From NCBI GenBank assembly GCA_039000685.1, contig JAWBNW010000022.1:1-10665 (forward strand): a DNA stretch of 10,665 nt, given 5' to 3'. Source of the DNA: JAVZGQ01 sp039000685. Its GTDB lineage: Archaea; Aenigmatarchaeota; Aenigmatarchaeia; CG10238-14; SCSR01. The translations under genes were made by a program, and so were the position numbers. Below are positions 1 to 6,249 of this stretch, one piece after another. Under the pieces are notes generated by a model. That model was not told where the DNA came from and made no database searches. It saw only the letters and a list, made by a program, of their open reading frames with translations. Position 1 is the stretch's first letter. Every line of letters starts with the position of its first letter.

Positions 1-452
1 TGTTCAACCAAATTTCTTATTTCTTCTACCATTCTTTTCTTTTCTTTCAAATCTTTCAAAATCTCAAGTTTTCTCAAGCTTTCATGGTTCAAATCTTTAA
101 CTTTTCTTACAACCTCTGCAGCCACATAGATTTCACCATTATACTCCTTCAGCTTACCTATGACGATCAACATCTCGCCATTAGAAATATCCTTTACCAT
201 TTTCACATTATTTCCAAAAACTTTTACTCTTATTGAAGCGGTCCCATCATCTATGGTTATACTACCATAACTTTCATCTTCCGAGACAAATGAATCGATT
301 GCAGTGCCAATTAAGTTCACTCTTGAGATTTTTTCCCCAAACCACACGACAACATAACTTGGCTTCATATCTAATTTACTACCATGGAAAAAAACACCAT
401 TGACTAAATCACAAATTCTAGCTTTCCTTGCAACAATTCTTTTCTTTTCCAC
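1..452 (-). CDS. RPA-like OB-fold single-strand DNA-binding protein (3' partial)
   Basis: The first 150 residues are visible; the C-terminus lies beyond the left edge. A GTG at 450-452 is the chosen start because an in-frame TAA lies 15 nt upstream and the next ATG (residue 29) would cut into the conserved region. Residues 43-118 read as an OB fold of the archaeal RPA32-like/COG3390 type: a strand 'SRVNLIGTAID', the hallmark 'ITIDDGTASIRVKVFG' (65-80), then 'GEMLIVIGKLKEYNGEIYVAAEVV' spread over 92-115. After it comes a charged, probably coiled helix (120-150). Such proteins bind single-stranded DNA in replication and repair. The position 36 nt downstream of the MCM helicase gene on the same strand fits a replication role. 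It could instead be another OB-fold regulator; the missing C-terminus (zinc finger or second OB fold) would decide. Confidence 0.75.
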   Translation of the reverse strand, partial: MEKKRIVARKARICDLVNGVFFHGSKLDMKPSYVVVWFGEKISRVNLIGTAIDSFVSEDESYGSITIDDGTASIRVKVFGNNVKMVKDISNGEMLIVIGKLKEYNGEIYVAAEVVRKVKDLNHESLRKLEILKDLKEKKRMVEEIRNLVE

Positions 453-471
453 GATTAGAATTAGTTATTAA

Positions 472-481
472 ATTTAAATAT
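472..481 (-). promoter_or_regulatory. Probable TATA box for the RPA-like gene
   Basis: The minus strand reads TATTTAAATTTAA here, close to the archaeal TTTAWATA consensus and centred about 24-26 nt upstream of the GTG start. This would give a leaderless or nearly leaderless transcript that starts in the short gap after the MCM stop codon, so the gene need not depend on MCM read-through. Confidence 0.45.
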
Positions 482-488
482 TCTTTAG

Positions 489-3400
489 CTACATCTTTTG
501 CAAGAACCCAGTTTTAGGCTCGAACAAATCTCCTTTGTTTTTTAGTTCATTCAGAATCTTCTCCACATCAAATTCTTTTAATCCTTTCTCTTTTGCAAGC
601 CTGATTACATCTTCTTTCGGGAAAGTATTGCCCATGGTTTTTGAAATTTCTTCTATGATATCAAGCACAATTCTAATCTTTCCTCTTTCTGATGCTGTAG
701 TTCTACCTTCAAGCCTGTCAACATCAAACTTTCCAGTTTCGGCTTCAAAACCAAATTCTCTCAAAGAAGCTTTCATCAAGTTTATAGCTCTTATAGCATC
801 TTCTCTCGTCACAATATCCCTCAATTGAATTTTTGCTGAAGCTTCAGCCAATCTTATCAGAGCTTCATATTGTCTAAGTGTTATCGGTACTGCTGTTTCT
901 TCTGAGGTAGCTCTCTCTCTCAGGTTTACGAAAAAATTTTTTATTTCTTCACCAGCTTCTTTAGACAGTTTTGGATGACAATTCTTTCTTACATAAGCAA
1001 TATACTTTTTAAGAAAATCAGCTTCTATTGTGGGTTTTACTTCCTCTTCTCCATAATGTCTTGATTTTAGAATATGCTCAGCAACTTTTGCATCAAGCTC
1101 AGGATTTGGTACGTCACGCAAGGCAAACTTCAAGTCAAATCTTGAAAGCAATGTTTCAGGAACATCTATTTGCTCTTTTATTGGCAAATAAGGGTCAAAC
1201 CTTCCAAGCTTCGGATTACCACCGGCAAGAATTGAAGTTTGTGCTGGTAAAGTAGCAACTATGCTTGCTTTTGCTATGCTTATGGATTGTTGCTCCATTG
1301 CTTCATGTAAAGCAATTTGATCAGTTTTCTCCACCTTTTCAAATTCATCTATAGCACAAAGCGATTTATTGCACATTACTAAAGCCCCAGCTTCAAGAAC
1401 CCATCCCCCTAAAAACTCCTCATCTCTTACTACAGTTGCCGTTAATCCAGCAGCTGTCACTCCTTTACCAGAAACATATCTTCCACGAGGAATTAGAGTG
1501 GAAACAACTTTCATCAGAGCACTTTTGGCTGTGTTGTGACAAACTATACCATTTGCTACAAATTTCTCATGTTTAGGAACTTCAATATCATAAACAGTTT
1601 CTGGTGGATGGTAAACAATTTTAACTATTCTTTCCCATCTTTTGTTACGTCTTCTCCTCTTAAGATTCTTCACAATTTCTAAAAGCTTTTGTAGTTTTTT
1701 CTTCTTTTTTTGGGAGTTAAATCCGATTGATTTTGCAAACTTGATTATGGAATTCGCTTGTCTAATCATCAAATTATTTCCATATATTCTTGAATGTATA
1801 CCAAATCTCAAGAGCAGCATTTGGATATCACGCAACAGCTCCACATCTTTTCCTTTATAGAGTATGCCGTTTTTACCTCTTCCCTCTGAAATCACCGAAC
1901 CATCACCATCGTATAGCCAGGAAAGAAAGCTAGCCACTACACTGTTTTTTGATTTGAAAATAATTTCTGGGACTCTTTTGATTTTTAGGAAATGTAAGAT
2001 TTTTGCTAGATCAACACAATTAACAACTATTTCCACATTAATGCCATTTTTTTCTTTCTTATAATCGAATCTTAATTTTACATTGAAAACATCTTCGAAA
2101 AGTTTTTTCATTTTTGGTAATAGATCCAATTCTTCATAGTTGAATGTACAACCTATTCTATACTTTCTCACATAACCATCTGCTAACAAATATCCAAGAA
2201 TACTTGCTAACTTTTCATCTAAAACTTTTGGTACTTTAATTTTATTTTGATCAGCCCAACCAGTATCCACGTACTTATGTATGCTGCAAGGAATCCAGTT
2301 TATAACTCTCACTTCATCATTAATCCTCACTTCATCTAATCGCTTCCATTCACTTTCAAATTTACCAAATTTACATGGTTTTTTCTTAACCAAAACAGGC
2401 TGATTATAAGTACCCTTTATACTTTTACCACTTTCTGTGATTATTTCTATAATAGGTTGAAATTCATATTTGTGGAATATTTTGGCAATCCCGCGTTTAT
2501 AACCTCCTGCCAAGTAAACAGGAACATTAATTTTTTGAAGATGCTCTTTACCTAGGGAAGAAATTTTAACTATCTCACCATTACCTAAAACTACTCTTTC
2601 ATCCCCAACCAGACAACTTGGGTCCCCGACCAATAATATGTGGATATCTCCTCTTACCCTAGATTTATCTTTTTGTACATGCTGCTCACCACCAAACAGC
2701 TGAAGAACAATAGCTTCTTTTATGTCATCTAGCCCATACAAGCTTGGGGCTATGGATGCTACAAGCTTAGAATAGATTTCAGGATCTTTAGCAAGTTCAA
2801 AAATTTTTTTCTCATCTTCAGGAGTTATTTCCAATTCTTCCCATTCCACTTCCACACTTTCAACAGAGTTGGTGTCTATATAAATTTCAAGTTGTCTTGA
2901 TCTGCTCCCTTTAACTCTTCTTGGTATCTGTTTAAGGATACCCACAACTCTTATCCTGTTTCCAGGATCGGTCTTATTTTGCATTTTAGGTGAAGTCAGA
3001 TCTTCTTTCAAGAAAACCATAATCTCAGAAGGTCTTTCCCCGCTTGTTATCTCAAAAGGTTCTTCTATCGTCACCCATCTAGCATCGTAGAGTTTTTGGT
3101 CTACAAGCTTGAAATTTCTCCTGTTTCCACACTCACACTCATTCGGAGGTCTTATGAATCTTTCAGTTTGTAGGACAGTTATCTTGGCACCACATTCAGA
3201 GCACTGGAAGATTGCTTCTGAAACTTCTGGCCTGATCTCACTTGCTCTTTTAACTATTCCGTCAACAGAAATCAATTTCCCTATATGTTCTGCCCTTATG
3301 TTCCTTATCCTTATCTGTCTTTCTTCCGGTAAATTGAAAATCCTAATTCTAAGAGTGGTCTGACCCGGAAGATCTATTTGTCTTAAAGAATTTTCAGCTG

Positions 3401-3581
3401 CGGACAGAACTTCTTCAGGGTTTTCAAGCAAATAACTGGCTAGTTCTGGATTGAATTTGTCTAAAACAGAAAAATCTATGAGCAAAGATTTTTTCCCTTC
3501 AGTCGCAGCAGAAACTAGCTCATTGTAGTAATATTCTCTCAAGAATTCAGCGAACTTTTCAACTATTTCTTCCCTCTCCAT
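489..3581 (-). CDS. mcm: Replicative DNA helicase MCM, with in-frame intein
   Basis: The 1030-residue precursor holds an MCM helicase of 669 residues after removal of a 361-residue intein, a normal archaeal MCM length. The product is the hexameric ATP-driven 3'-5' helicase that unwinds DNA at the fork. Visible in order: N-terminal A domain; zinc site C127-x2-C130 ... C149-x1-C151, whose second pair is one residue closer than the usual CxxC; OB fold to about 245; AAA+ domain with Walker A 'GDPS' (319-322) and 'TAKSAL' (684-689) split by the intein; Walker B 'LCAIDEFEK' (741-749); pre-sensor hairpin around 770-782; sensor 1 'AGGNP' (786-790); arginine finger in 'LLSRFDL' (R814); a C-terminal winged-helix segment from about 960. 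The ATG at 3579-3581 has a TATA-like box centred 26 nt upstream. TBP is upstream and an RPA-like gene downstream on the same strand, an information-processing block. Confidence 0.97.
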   Translation of the reverse strand: MEREEIVEKFAEFLREYYYNELVSAATEGKKSLLIDFSVLDKFNPELASYLLENPEEVLSAAENSLRQIDLPGQTTLRIRIFNLPEERQIRIRNIRAEHIGKLISVDGIVKRASEIRPEVSEAIFQCSECGAKITVLQTERFIRPPNECECGNRRNFKLVDQKLYDARWVTIEEPFEITSGERPSEIMVFLKEDLTSPKMQNKTDPGNRIRVVGILKQIPRRVKGSRSRQLEIYIDTNSVESVEVEWEELEITPEDEKKIFELAKDPEIYSKLVASIAPSLYGLDDIKEAIVLQLFGGEQHVQKDKSRVRGDIHILLVGDPSCLVGDERVVLGNGEIVKISSLGKEHLQKINVPVYLAGGYKRGIAKIFHKYEFQPIIEIITESGKSIKGTYNQPVLVKKKPCKFGKFESEWKRLDEVRINDEVRVINWIPCSIHKYVDTGWADQNKIKVPKVLDEKLASILGYLLADGYVRKYRIGCTFNYEELDLLPKMKKLFEDVFNVKLRFDYKKEKNGINVEIVVNCVDLAKILHFLKIKRVPEIIFKSKNSVVASFLSWLYDGDGSVISEGRGKNGILYKGKDVELLRDIQMLLLRFGIHSRIYGNNLMIRQANSIIKFAKSIGFNSQKKKKKLQKLLEIVKNLKRRRRNKRWERIVKIVYHPPETVYDIEVPKHEKFVANGIVCHNTAKSALMKVVSTLIPRGRYVSGKGVTAAGLTATVVRDEEFLGGWVLEAGALVMCNKSLCAIDEFEKVEKTDQIALHEAMEQQSISIAKASIVATLPAQTSILAGGNPKLGRFDPYLPIKEQIDVPETLLSRFDLKFALRDVPNPELDAKVAEHILKSRHYGEEEVKPTIEADFLKKYIAYVRKNCHPKLSKEAGEEIKNFFVNLRERATSEETAVPITLRQYEALIRLAEASAKIQLRDIVTREDAIRAINLMKASLREFGFEAETGKFDVDRLEGRTTASERGKIRIVLDIIEEISKTMGNTFPKEDVIRLAKEKGLKEFDVEKILNELKNKGDLFEPKTGFLQKM
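1533..2615 (-). other. Intein with LAGLIDADG homing endonuclease inside MCM Walker A
   Basis: Precursor residues 323-683. It begins with Cys323 ('CLVGDERVVLGNGE', block A) and ends 'VCHN' followed by Thr684, the classic penultimate His and terminal Asn. Block F reads 'VYDIEVPKHEKFVANG' (663-678), with H671. The endonuclease has two LAGLIDADG motifs, 'SILGYLLADGY' (460-470, D468) and 'SFLSWLYDGDG' (551-561, D560); both acidic residues are present, so homing activity looks intact. A lysine/arginine-rich stretch follows (625-648). Block B reads 'GTYNQPVL' (390-397): the usual TxxH histidine is replaced by Gln394. The excised ends rejoin as GDPS-TAKS, a complete P-loop. There is no stop or frameshift in the element. 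Confidence 0.96.
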
Positions 3582-3601
3582 GACAATTATTTCTATGTAA
3601 T

Positions 3602-3612
3602 TATTAATTTTA
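3602..3612 (-). promoter_or_regulatory. Probable TATA box for mcm
   Basis: On the minus strand the region reads CTTAAAATTAATAATTA. Its centre lies about 26 nt before the MCM ATG, which places transcription start at or next to the start codon (leaderless mRNA). No Shine-Dalgarno-like run is seen just before the ATG. Confidence 0.5.
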
Positions 3613-3629
3613 AGTCTTTTGGAATATTG

Positions 3630-3643
3630 AAAAAAGTAAAAAA
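3630..3643 (-). terminator. T-rich tract, candidate terminator of the TBP gene
   Basis: The minus strand reads TTTTTTACTTTTTT about 20 nt after the TBP stop codon and before the mcm TATA box. Archaeal RNA polymerase commonly terminates at such T runs without a hairpin. Its place between two separately promoted genes supports the call; no clear stem-loop precedes it. Confidence 0.45.
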
Positions 3644-3662
3644 TAGGTAAAGTGTTCGCAGT

Positions 3663-4220
3663 TTACCTTTCTTTGATTATTGCCTTTATGCCTTTTAGCT
3701 TGTTGTAGACTTTGTTTAGGGCCGTTTTCACATCTTTCACACTTCTTCCACCAGTACAAACAATCTTCCCAGACCCAAACAGTAAGAAAGCCACTTTCGG
3801 TTCGTTCATCCTGTAAACAAGCCCTGGGAATTGCTCAGGCTCATACTCTGAATTTTCCAAGTTTATTGCTATCGTGTCCAAATTGAGGTTGCCCTCTATC
3901 TTTGCTGAAGCCACTATATTTTCAACTTGGATTTTGAAGCTCTTTGGAACCTGAGCACCAACACTCTTGATTACAGAAATCACTTTTTTGAAAACTGTGT
4001 TGACATCTTCTATGCTTCTTGCTCCAGTGCAAACAATTTTTCCCGAGCCAAAGATGAGAGCTGCTGCTTTAGGTTTATCCATCCTGTAAACAAGCCCTGG
4101 GAATTGCTCAGGCTCATACTCCATTCCTTCAAGCTTTGAGACGATTTTTTCTAGAGGCACTTCCACATTCAGAGAAGCTGAAGCCACTATATTTTCAATC
4201 TTTATCTTAAAATCTGACAT
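3663..4220 (-). CDS. tbp: TATA-box-binding protein (TBP)
   Basis: 185 residues, the usual archaeal TBP length. TBP recognises the promoter TATA box, bends it, and recruits TFB and RNA polymerase. The protein is the pseudo-symmetric saddle: two repeats about 91 residues apart, each with 'ENIVASA', 'EYEPEQFPGLVYRM' (34-47 and 125-138), 'FGSGKIVCTG' (57-66 and 148-157) and a C-terminal helix. The four phenylalanines expected to wedge into DNA are F40, F57, F131 and F148. The end is short and basic ('KAIIKER'), not the acidic tail seen in many euryarchaeal TBPs. The two halves share exact nucleotide repeats (separate entries). It is followed by a T-rich tract and then mcm, and is divergent from the YqaA-like membrane gene. 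Start ATG at 4218-4220; the whole fold is complete with this start. Confidence 0.98.
   Translation of the reverse strand: MSDFKIKIENIVASASLNVEVPLEKIVSKLEGMEYEPEQFPGLVYRMDKPKAAALIFGSGKIVCTGARSIEDVNTVFKKVISVIKSVGAQVPKSFKIQVENIVASAKIEGNLNLDTIAINLENSEYEPEQFPGLVYRMNEPKVAFLLFGSGKIVCTGGRSVKDVKTALNKVYNKLKGIKAIIKER
3807..3848 (-). repeat. 42-bp exact intragenic repeat, TBP second half
   Basis: These 42 bases are identical to 4080-4121, with an offset of 273 nt (91 codons). They encode the 14 residues EYEPEQFPGLVYRM (125-138) with the same codon at every position, including third bases. Confidence 0.95.
3904..3925 (-). repeat. 22-bp exact intragenic repeat, TBP second half
   Basis: Identical to 4177-4198 and at the same 273-nt offset as the 42-bp repeat. 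It encodes the 'ENIVASA' strand of the second TBP half. Confidence 0.9.
4080..4121 (-). repeat. 42-bp exact intragenic repeat, TBP first half
   Basis: Partner of 3807-3848; encodes residues 34-47 of TBP. Outside this block and the 22-bp block the two halves differ at many synonymous and non-synonymous sites. Confidence 0.95.
4177..4198 (-). repeat. 22-bp exact intragenic repeat, TBP first half
   Basis: Partner of 3904-3925, covering the 'ENIVASA' codons of the first TBP half. Confidence 0.9.
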
Positions 4221-4235
4221 TTTACCACTAACTAT

Positions 4236-4262
4236 ATTTATATTTTGCTAAAAGTATTTAAA
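4236..4262 (-). promoter_or_regulatory. TBP promoter region with two TATA-like boxes
   Basis: Minus-strand TTTAAATA at 4255-4262 is centred about 38 nt before the ATG and would give a leader of roughly 12 nt. A second box, ATATAAATA, at about 4235-4243 is centred only 20 nt from the ATG, too close for a normal leaderless start. Either could be the core promoter. Both resemble the binding site of the gene's own product. Confidence 0.4.
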
Positions 4263-4269
4263 GGGTTAA

Positions 4270-4277
4270 TTTAAATA
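4270..4277 (+). promoter_or_regulatory. TATA box for the YqaA-like membrane protein gene
   Basis: TTTAAATA matches the archaeal TATA consensus exactly and is centred 27 nt before the ATG at 4301, which implies a leaderless transcript. It lies back-to-back with the TBP promoter. Confidence 0.55.
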
Positions 4278-4300
4278 AAAAGCTTTCGCTATTTTTAATT

Positions 4301-4780
4301 ATGATAGATATTTTTCTTTCATTTCTAAGAGAATACGGACTAATTGCTCTTTTTCTTGGTTCTTTCTCTTCAAACTTTTTGCTTTTCCCGGCATTTGTAG
4401 AACTTTCTTGCATAGTTTTCCTTGGTCTCAATTTTTCTCCCCACTCAATTTTTATCTCTTTGATTTCTGGTTCGATTTTAGGTGGGACAGTAAGCTACTA
4501 TTTTGGGCTTTTTGGTTCTAAAGTAATATTGAAATATGAAGAAAGGATTAGAGACATGCAAAAACTTATAGAAAAATACGGAAATTTTTCAGTTTTTTTG
4601 GTATCTTTTTTACCTGTTCCATTCCCGTTTGCACTTTTTGCTATGTTAGTTGGTTTTTTGAAAATGAATGTAAAATCTTTCTTGTTGGCGATGATGGCAG
4701 GAAAGGCCCTGAGAATAGGTCTGGCAATCTTTGTTCTTACTTGGGGTGTTGAAATTTTAAAGTTTTATCATCTAATTTAG
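4301..4780 (+). CDS. YqaA/DedA-like (VTT domain) membrane protein
   Basis: 159 residues and strongly hydrophobic, with likely membrane segments near 12-42, 48-70, 95-120 and 126-150. 'SLISGSILGGTVSYYFGLFGSK' lies over 53-74 (glycine-rich first half of the VTT domain). 'FLPVPFPFALFAMLVGFLKM' (103-122), followed by 'FLLAMMAGKALR' (127-138), matches the YqaA branch of the family, where a proline-rich re-entrant loop and a G(K/R)xxR end are typical. The canonical DedA arginine before the loop is Ser102 here. Members are linked to lipid flipping or envelope homeostasis, but the exact substrate is not known for this branch. The stop codon overlaps the convergent nuclease gene by 4 nt. The start ATG is supported by a TATA box at leaderless distance. 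Confidence 0.75.
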   Translation: MIDIFLSFLREYGLIALFLGSFSSNFLLFPAFVELSCIVFLGLNFSPHSIFISLISGSILGGTVSYYFGLFGSKVILKYEERIRDMQKLIEKYGNFSVFLVSFLPVPFPFALFAMLVGFLKMNVKSFLLAMMAGKALRIGLAIFVLTWGVEILKFYHLI

Positions 4781-5253
4781 AAAAAGTTTTCAATTTCCAA
4801 CAGGAAAGAATTAAGCTTGAAAAAAGGAACTATGAACGTGTTTCCTTCTCTGATTAAATCTTCTTCCATCAAAGTCACTATCATGGGCCTGATTTCAAAA
4901 TCACCTTCAATCTTTAAATTTTTCATCAAAAGTGGGTTGTTTTTCAAATATTTTTCCATCATTCTTGTTCTTTTTTCTTGATCTTTTGCACTTTTTTTGA
5001 TTCCAGATTTTTTATACCTCCCACCAGACCATTTCTTACAATCAACACAGAGGATTAGATTTCCTCTTCTTGCAATTATATCTATCTCATATTTTTTATT
5101 GATCTTGAATCTAAAGTTTTTCTTCACAGTAAATTCATTTTCCTTGAAGACTTCTGCAACAATTCTTTCAAATTCTTTCCAGTCGTGTTCTTTCAGAACT
5201 TCTTCTACGGGAAATTTTCTTGCCAATTTTTCTATTTCTTTAAGCTCTATCAC
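4777..5253 (-). CDS. Mrr-like PD-(D/E)XK nuclease domain protein
   Basis: 158 residues. The core resembles the Mrr_cat restriction-endonuclease fold: helix 'WKEFERIVAEVFKENEFTV' (25-43, E28/E34), then a strand ending in 'YEIDIIARRGNLILCVDCKKW' spread over 55-75. D58 and D71-x-K73 would be the catalytic D...(D/E)xK set; Mrr relatives usually have QxK or ExK, so Asp in the middle position is unusual. The C-terminal 'IRPMIVTLMEEDL' (121-133) is like the last strand of such domains. There is no partner methylase, helicase or specificity subunit nearby, so it is a stand-alone nuclease of unknown role, perhaps repair or foreign-DNA cleavage. GTG start at 5251-5253; an in-frame TAA lies 21 nt upstream. 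It diverges from RNase HII. Confidence 0.65.
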   Translation of the reverse strand: MIELKEIEKLARKFPVEEVLKEHDWKEFERIVAEVFKENEFTVKKNFRFKINKKYEIDIIARRGNLILCVDCKKWSGGRYKKSGIKKSAKDQEKRTRMMEKYLKNNPLLMKNLKIEGDFEIRPMIVTLMEEDLIREGNTFIVPFFKLNSFLLEIENFF

Positions 5254-5255
5254 AA

Positions 5256-5274
5256 TATTTAATATAAAAAATTA
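5256..5274. promoter_or_regulatory. Shared divergent promoter, nuclease / rnhB
   Basis: Only 35 bp separate the two divergent start codons. On the plus strand TTTAATATA at 5258-5266 is centred 27 nt before the rnhB GTG. The same AT-rich block read on the minus strand (TTTTTTATATTAAATA) provides TATA-like sequence 12-20 nt before the nuclease GTG. Both polymerases cannot easily occupy it together. Confidence 0.45.
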
Positions 5275-5288
5275 ACTTATGTTAAAAG

Positions 5289-6002
5289 GTGGTTGGCATC
5301 TTAATATGTGGCATCGACGAAGCTGGGAGAGGGGCCATCCTAGGGCCCATGGTTATTGCAGGCGTGGTTATAGAAAAAAAAGATGAAAAAAAACTTAGAA
5401 GAATAGGAGTGAAAGATTCCAAAGTTTTATCTCCTAAAAGAAGGGAAGAACTTGCCAAAAAAATAGAAGATATAGCAAGGAACATAGTGGTTTTGAGAGT
5501 ACAGCCTTGCAAGATAGATTCCTATAGGGCAAAGGGGATAAACCTGGATAAGATCGAAGCGATGAAGATGGCAGAAATTATAGACATGTGTGGTGCAAAA
5601 AAAGTTTTTGTTGATTCCCTGGAGCAAAACACGAAGAAATTCAAAAACCTGATATTGAGTTTTCTTAAAAATAATAACGCTGATTTGATTGTCGAGAATT
5701 ACTTGGACGAAAGCATACCTGTTGTAAGTGCCGCCAGCATAATCGCAAAAGTTAACCGAGATGAAGCGATAGAAGATATAAAGAAAAAAGAAGGTGTAGA
5801 TTTTGGTGTCGGATACAGCCATGATCCTTCCACGATTGAATTTCTAAAGAAACTTATAAAAGAGAGAAAAGGAAATCTCCCCAATTATGTGAGGAAATCT
5901 TGGGTCACAACCCAAGACCTATTGAATAAAAACTGGCAGCAAAAGCTCAAAGATTTCTTTAAGAAAGATGAAAAATGTAAAGAGGGGGAAAATGAAGACT
6001 GA
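5289..6002 (+). CDS. rnhB: Ribonuclease HII
   Basis: 237 residues. It cleaves the RNA strand of RNA-DNA hybrids, including single ribonucleotides left in DNA, and acts in replication and repair. Signatures: 'CGIDEAGRGAILGPMV' (7-22) with catalytic D10 and E11 and the GRG loop (13-15); 'VKDSKVLSPKRRE' (41-53); 'VDS' with D109; 'AASIIAKVNRDEAI' (148-161) with D158 as the fourth acidic residue; and 'GYSHDPST' (175-182). The length is slightly above archaeal relatives because of a lysine-rich tail (about 215-237), perhaps for DNA or PCNA contact, although no clear PIP box is seen. The GTG start at 5289 is chosen since it puts the 'GIDEAG' motif at residue 8, as in the family, and the TATA box at leaderless distance; the ATG at 5279 is out of frame. 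First gene of an operon with a small membrane protein and aspS. Confidence 0.97.
   Translation: MVGILICGIDEAGRGAILGPMVIAGVVIEKKDEKKLRRIGVKDSKVLSPKRREELAKKIEDIARNIVVLRVQPCKIDSYRAKGINLDKIEAMKMAEIIDMCGAKKVFVDSLEQNTKKFKNLILSFLKNNNADLIVENYLDESIPVVSAASIIAKVNRDEAIEDIKKKEGVDFGVGYSHDPSTIEFLKKLIKERKGNLPNYVRKSWVTTQDLLNKNWQQKLKDFFKKDEKCKEGENED
5982..5988 (+). promoter_or_regulatory. Shine-Dalgarno site deciding the start of the small membrane protein
   Basis: GAGGGGG ends 3 nt before the ATG at 5992. It lies inside the rnhB reading frame and argues for this ATG over the upstream in-frame ATG at 5968. Confidence 0.65.
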
Positions 6003-6249
6003 GCAAAAAATAGTTATGATTTACACACTTTTAGGTTTGGTGTCAGGCTTCATGACAAACTATTTACACACTCTTGAGTTAAATTTGATAATAGCAATAG
6101 CAATATCTTTTTCAATTTATTTTGTTACTCTGCCTCTTCTTTTGATTTCAACAAAAAAGAAGAAAACAATGCTATTTTATAACAGCTTCGTGACTTTCCT
6201 TTTGGTCTGGCTAACAATTTGGATATTGCTTTACAATTTGGGTGTGTGA
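5992..6249 (+). CDS. Small three-helix membrane protein, unknown function
   Basis: 85 residues from the ATG with a strong Shine-Dalgarno site. Three hydrophobic segments are visible, about 8-24, 31-53 and 61-82, joined by a short loop and a basic 'STKKKKT' linker (53-59). The ending 'NSFVTFLLVWLTIWILLYN' (64-82) is tryptophan-rich. The three-helix layout and the N...W...W...YN ending recall archaeal EMC6-like proteins, but this is a weak resemblance from memory and I do not assign it. It overlaps rnhB by 11 nt, and its TGA is directly followed by the aspS ATG, so translation is probably coupled within one mRNA. Confidence 0.7.
   Translation: MKTEQKIVMIYTLLGLVSGFMTNYLHTLELNLIIAIAISFSIYFVTLPLLLISTKKKKTMLFYNSFVTFLLVWLTIWILLYNLGV

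Noticed and set aside
453..488. A terminator hairpin or small RNA between mcm and the RPA-like gene
   Set aside because: The 36-nt gap is AT-rich TATA-like sequence without a stable stem.
1533..2615. The intein read as a separate homing endonuclease gene or a frameshift in mcm
   Set aside because: The frame is continuous from ATG to stop and the element has precise splice-junction residues at both ends.
1028..3363. Several plus-strand open frames of 66-84 codons inside mcm
   Set aside because: They are antisense shadows of a gene with clear MCM and intein motifs; none shows a recognisable domain or promoter.
3807..4198. Repeats in the TBP gene as a CRISPR or mobile-element signature
   Set aside because: There are only two copies, in frame, at the 91-codon period of the TBP fold; no spacers or terminal inverted repeats.
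5282..5884. Minus-strand frames overlapping rnhB
   Set aside because: They are antisense to conserved RNase HII motifs and have phenylalanine/serine-rich composition typical of shadow frames in AT-rich DNA.
5968..5991. Upstream ATG for the small membrane protein
   Set aside because: The extra eight residues lie inside rnhB; the GAGGGGG site directly before ATG 5992 fits the later start.
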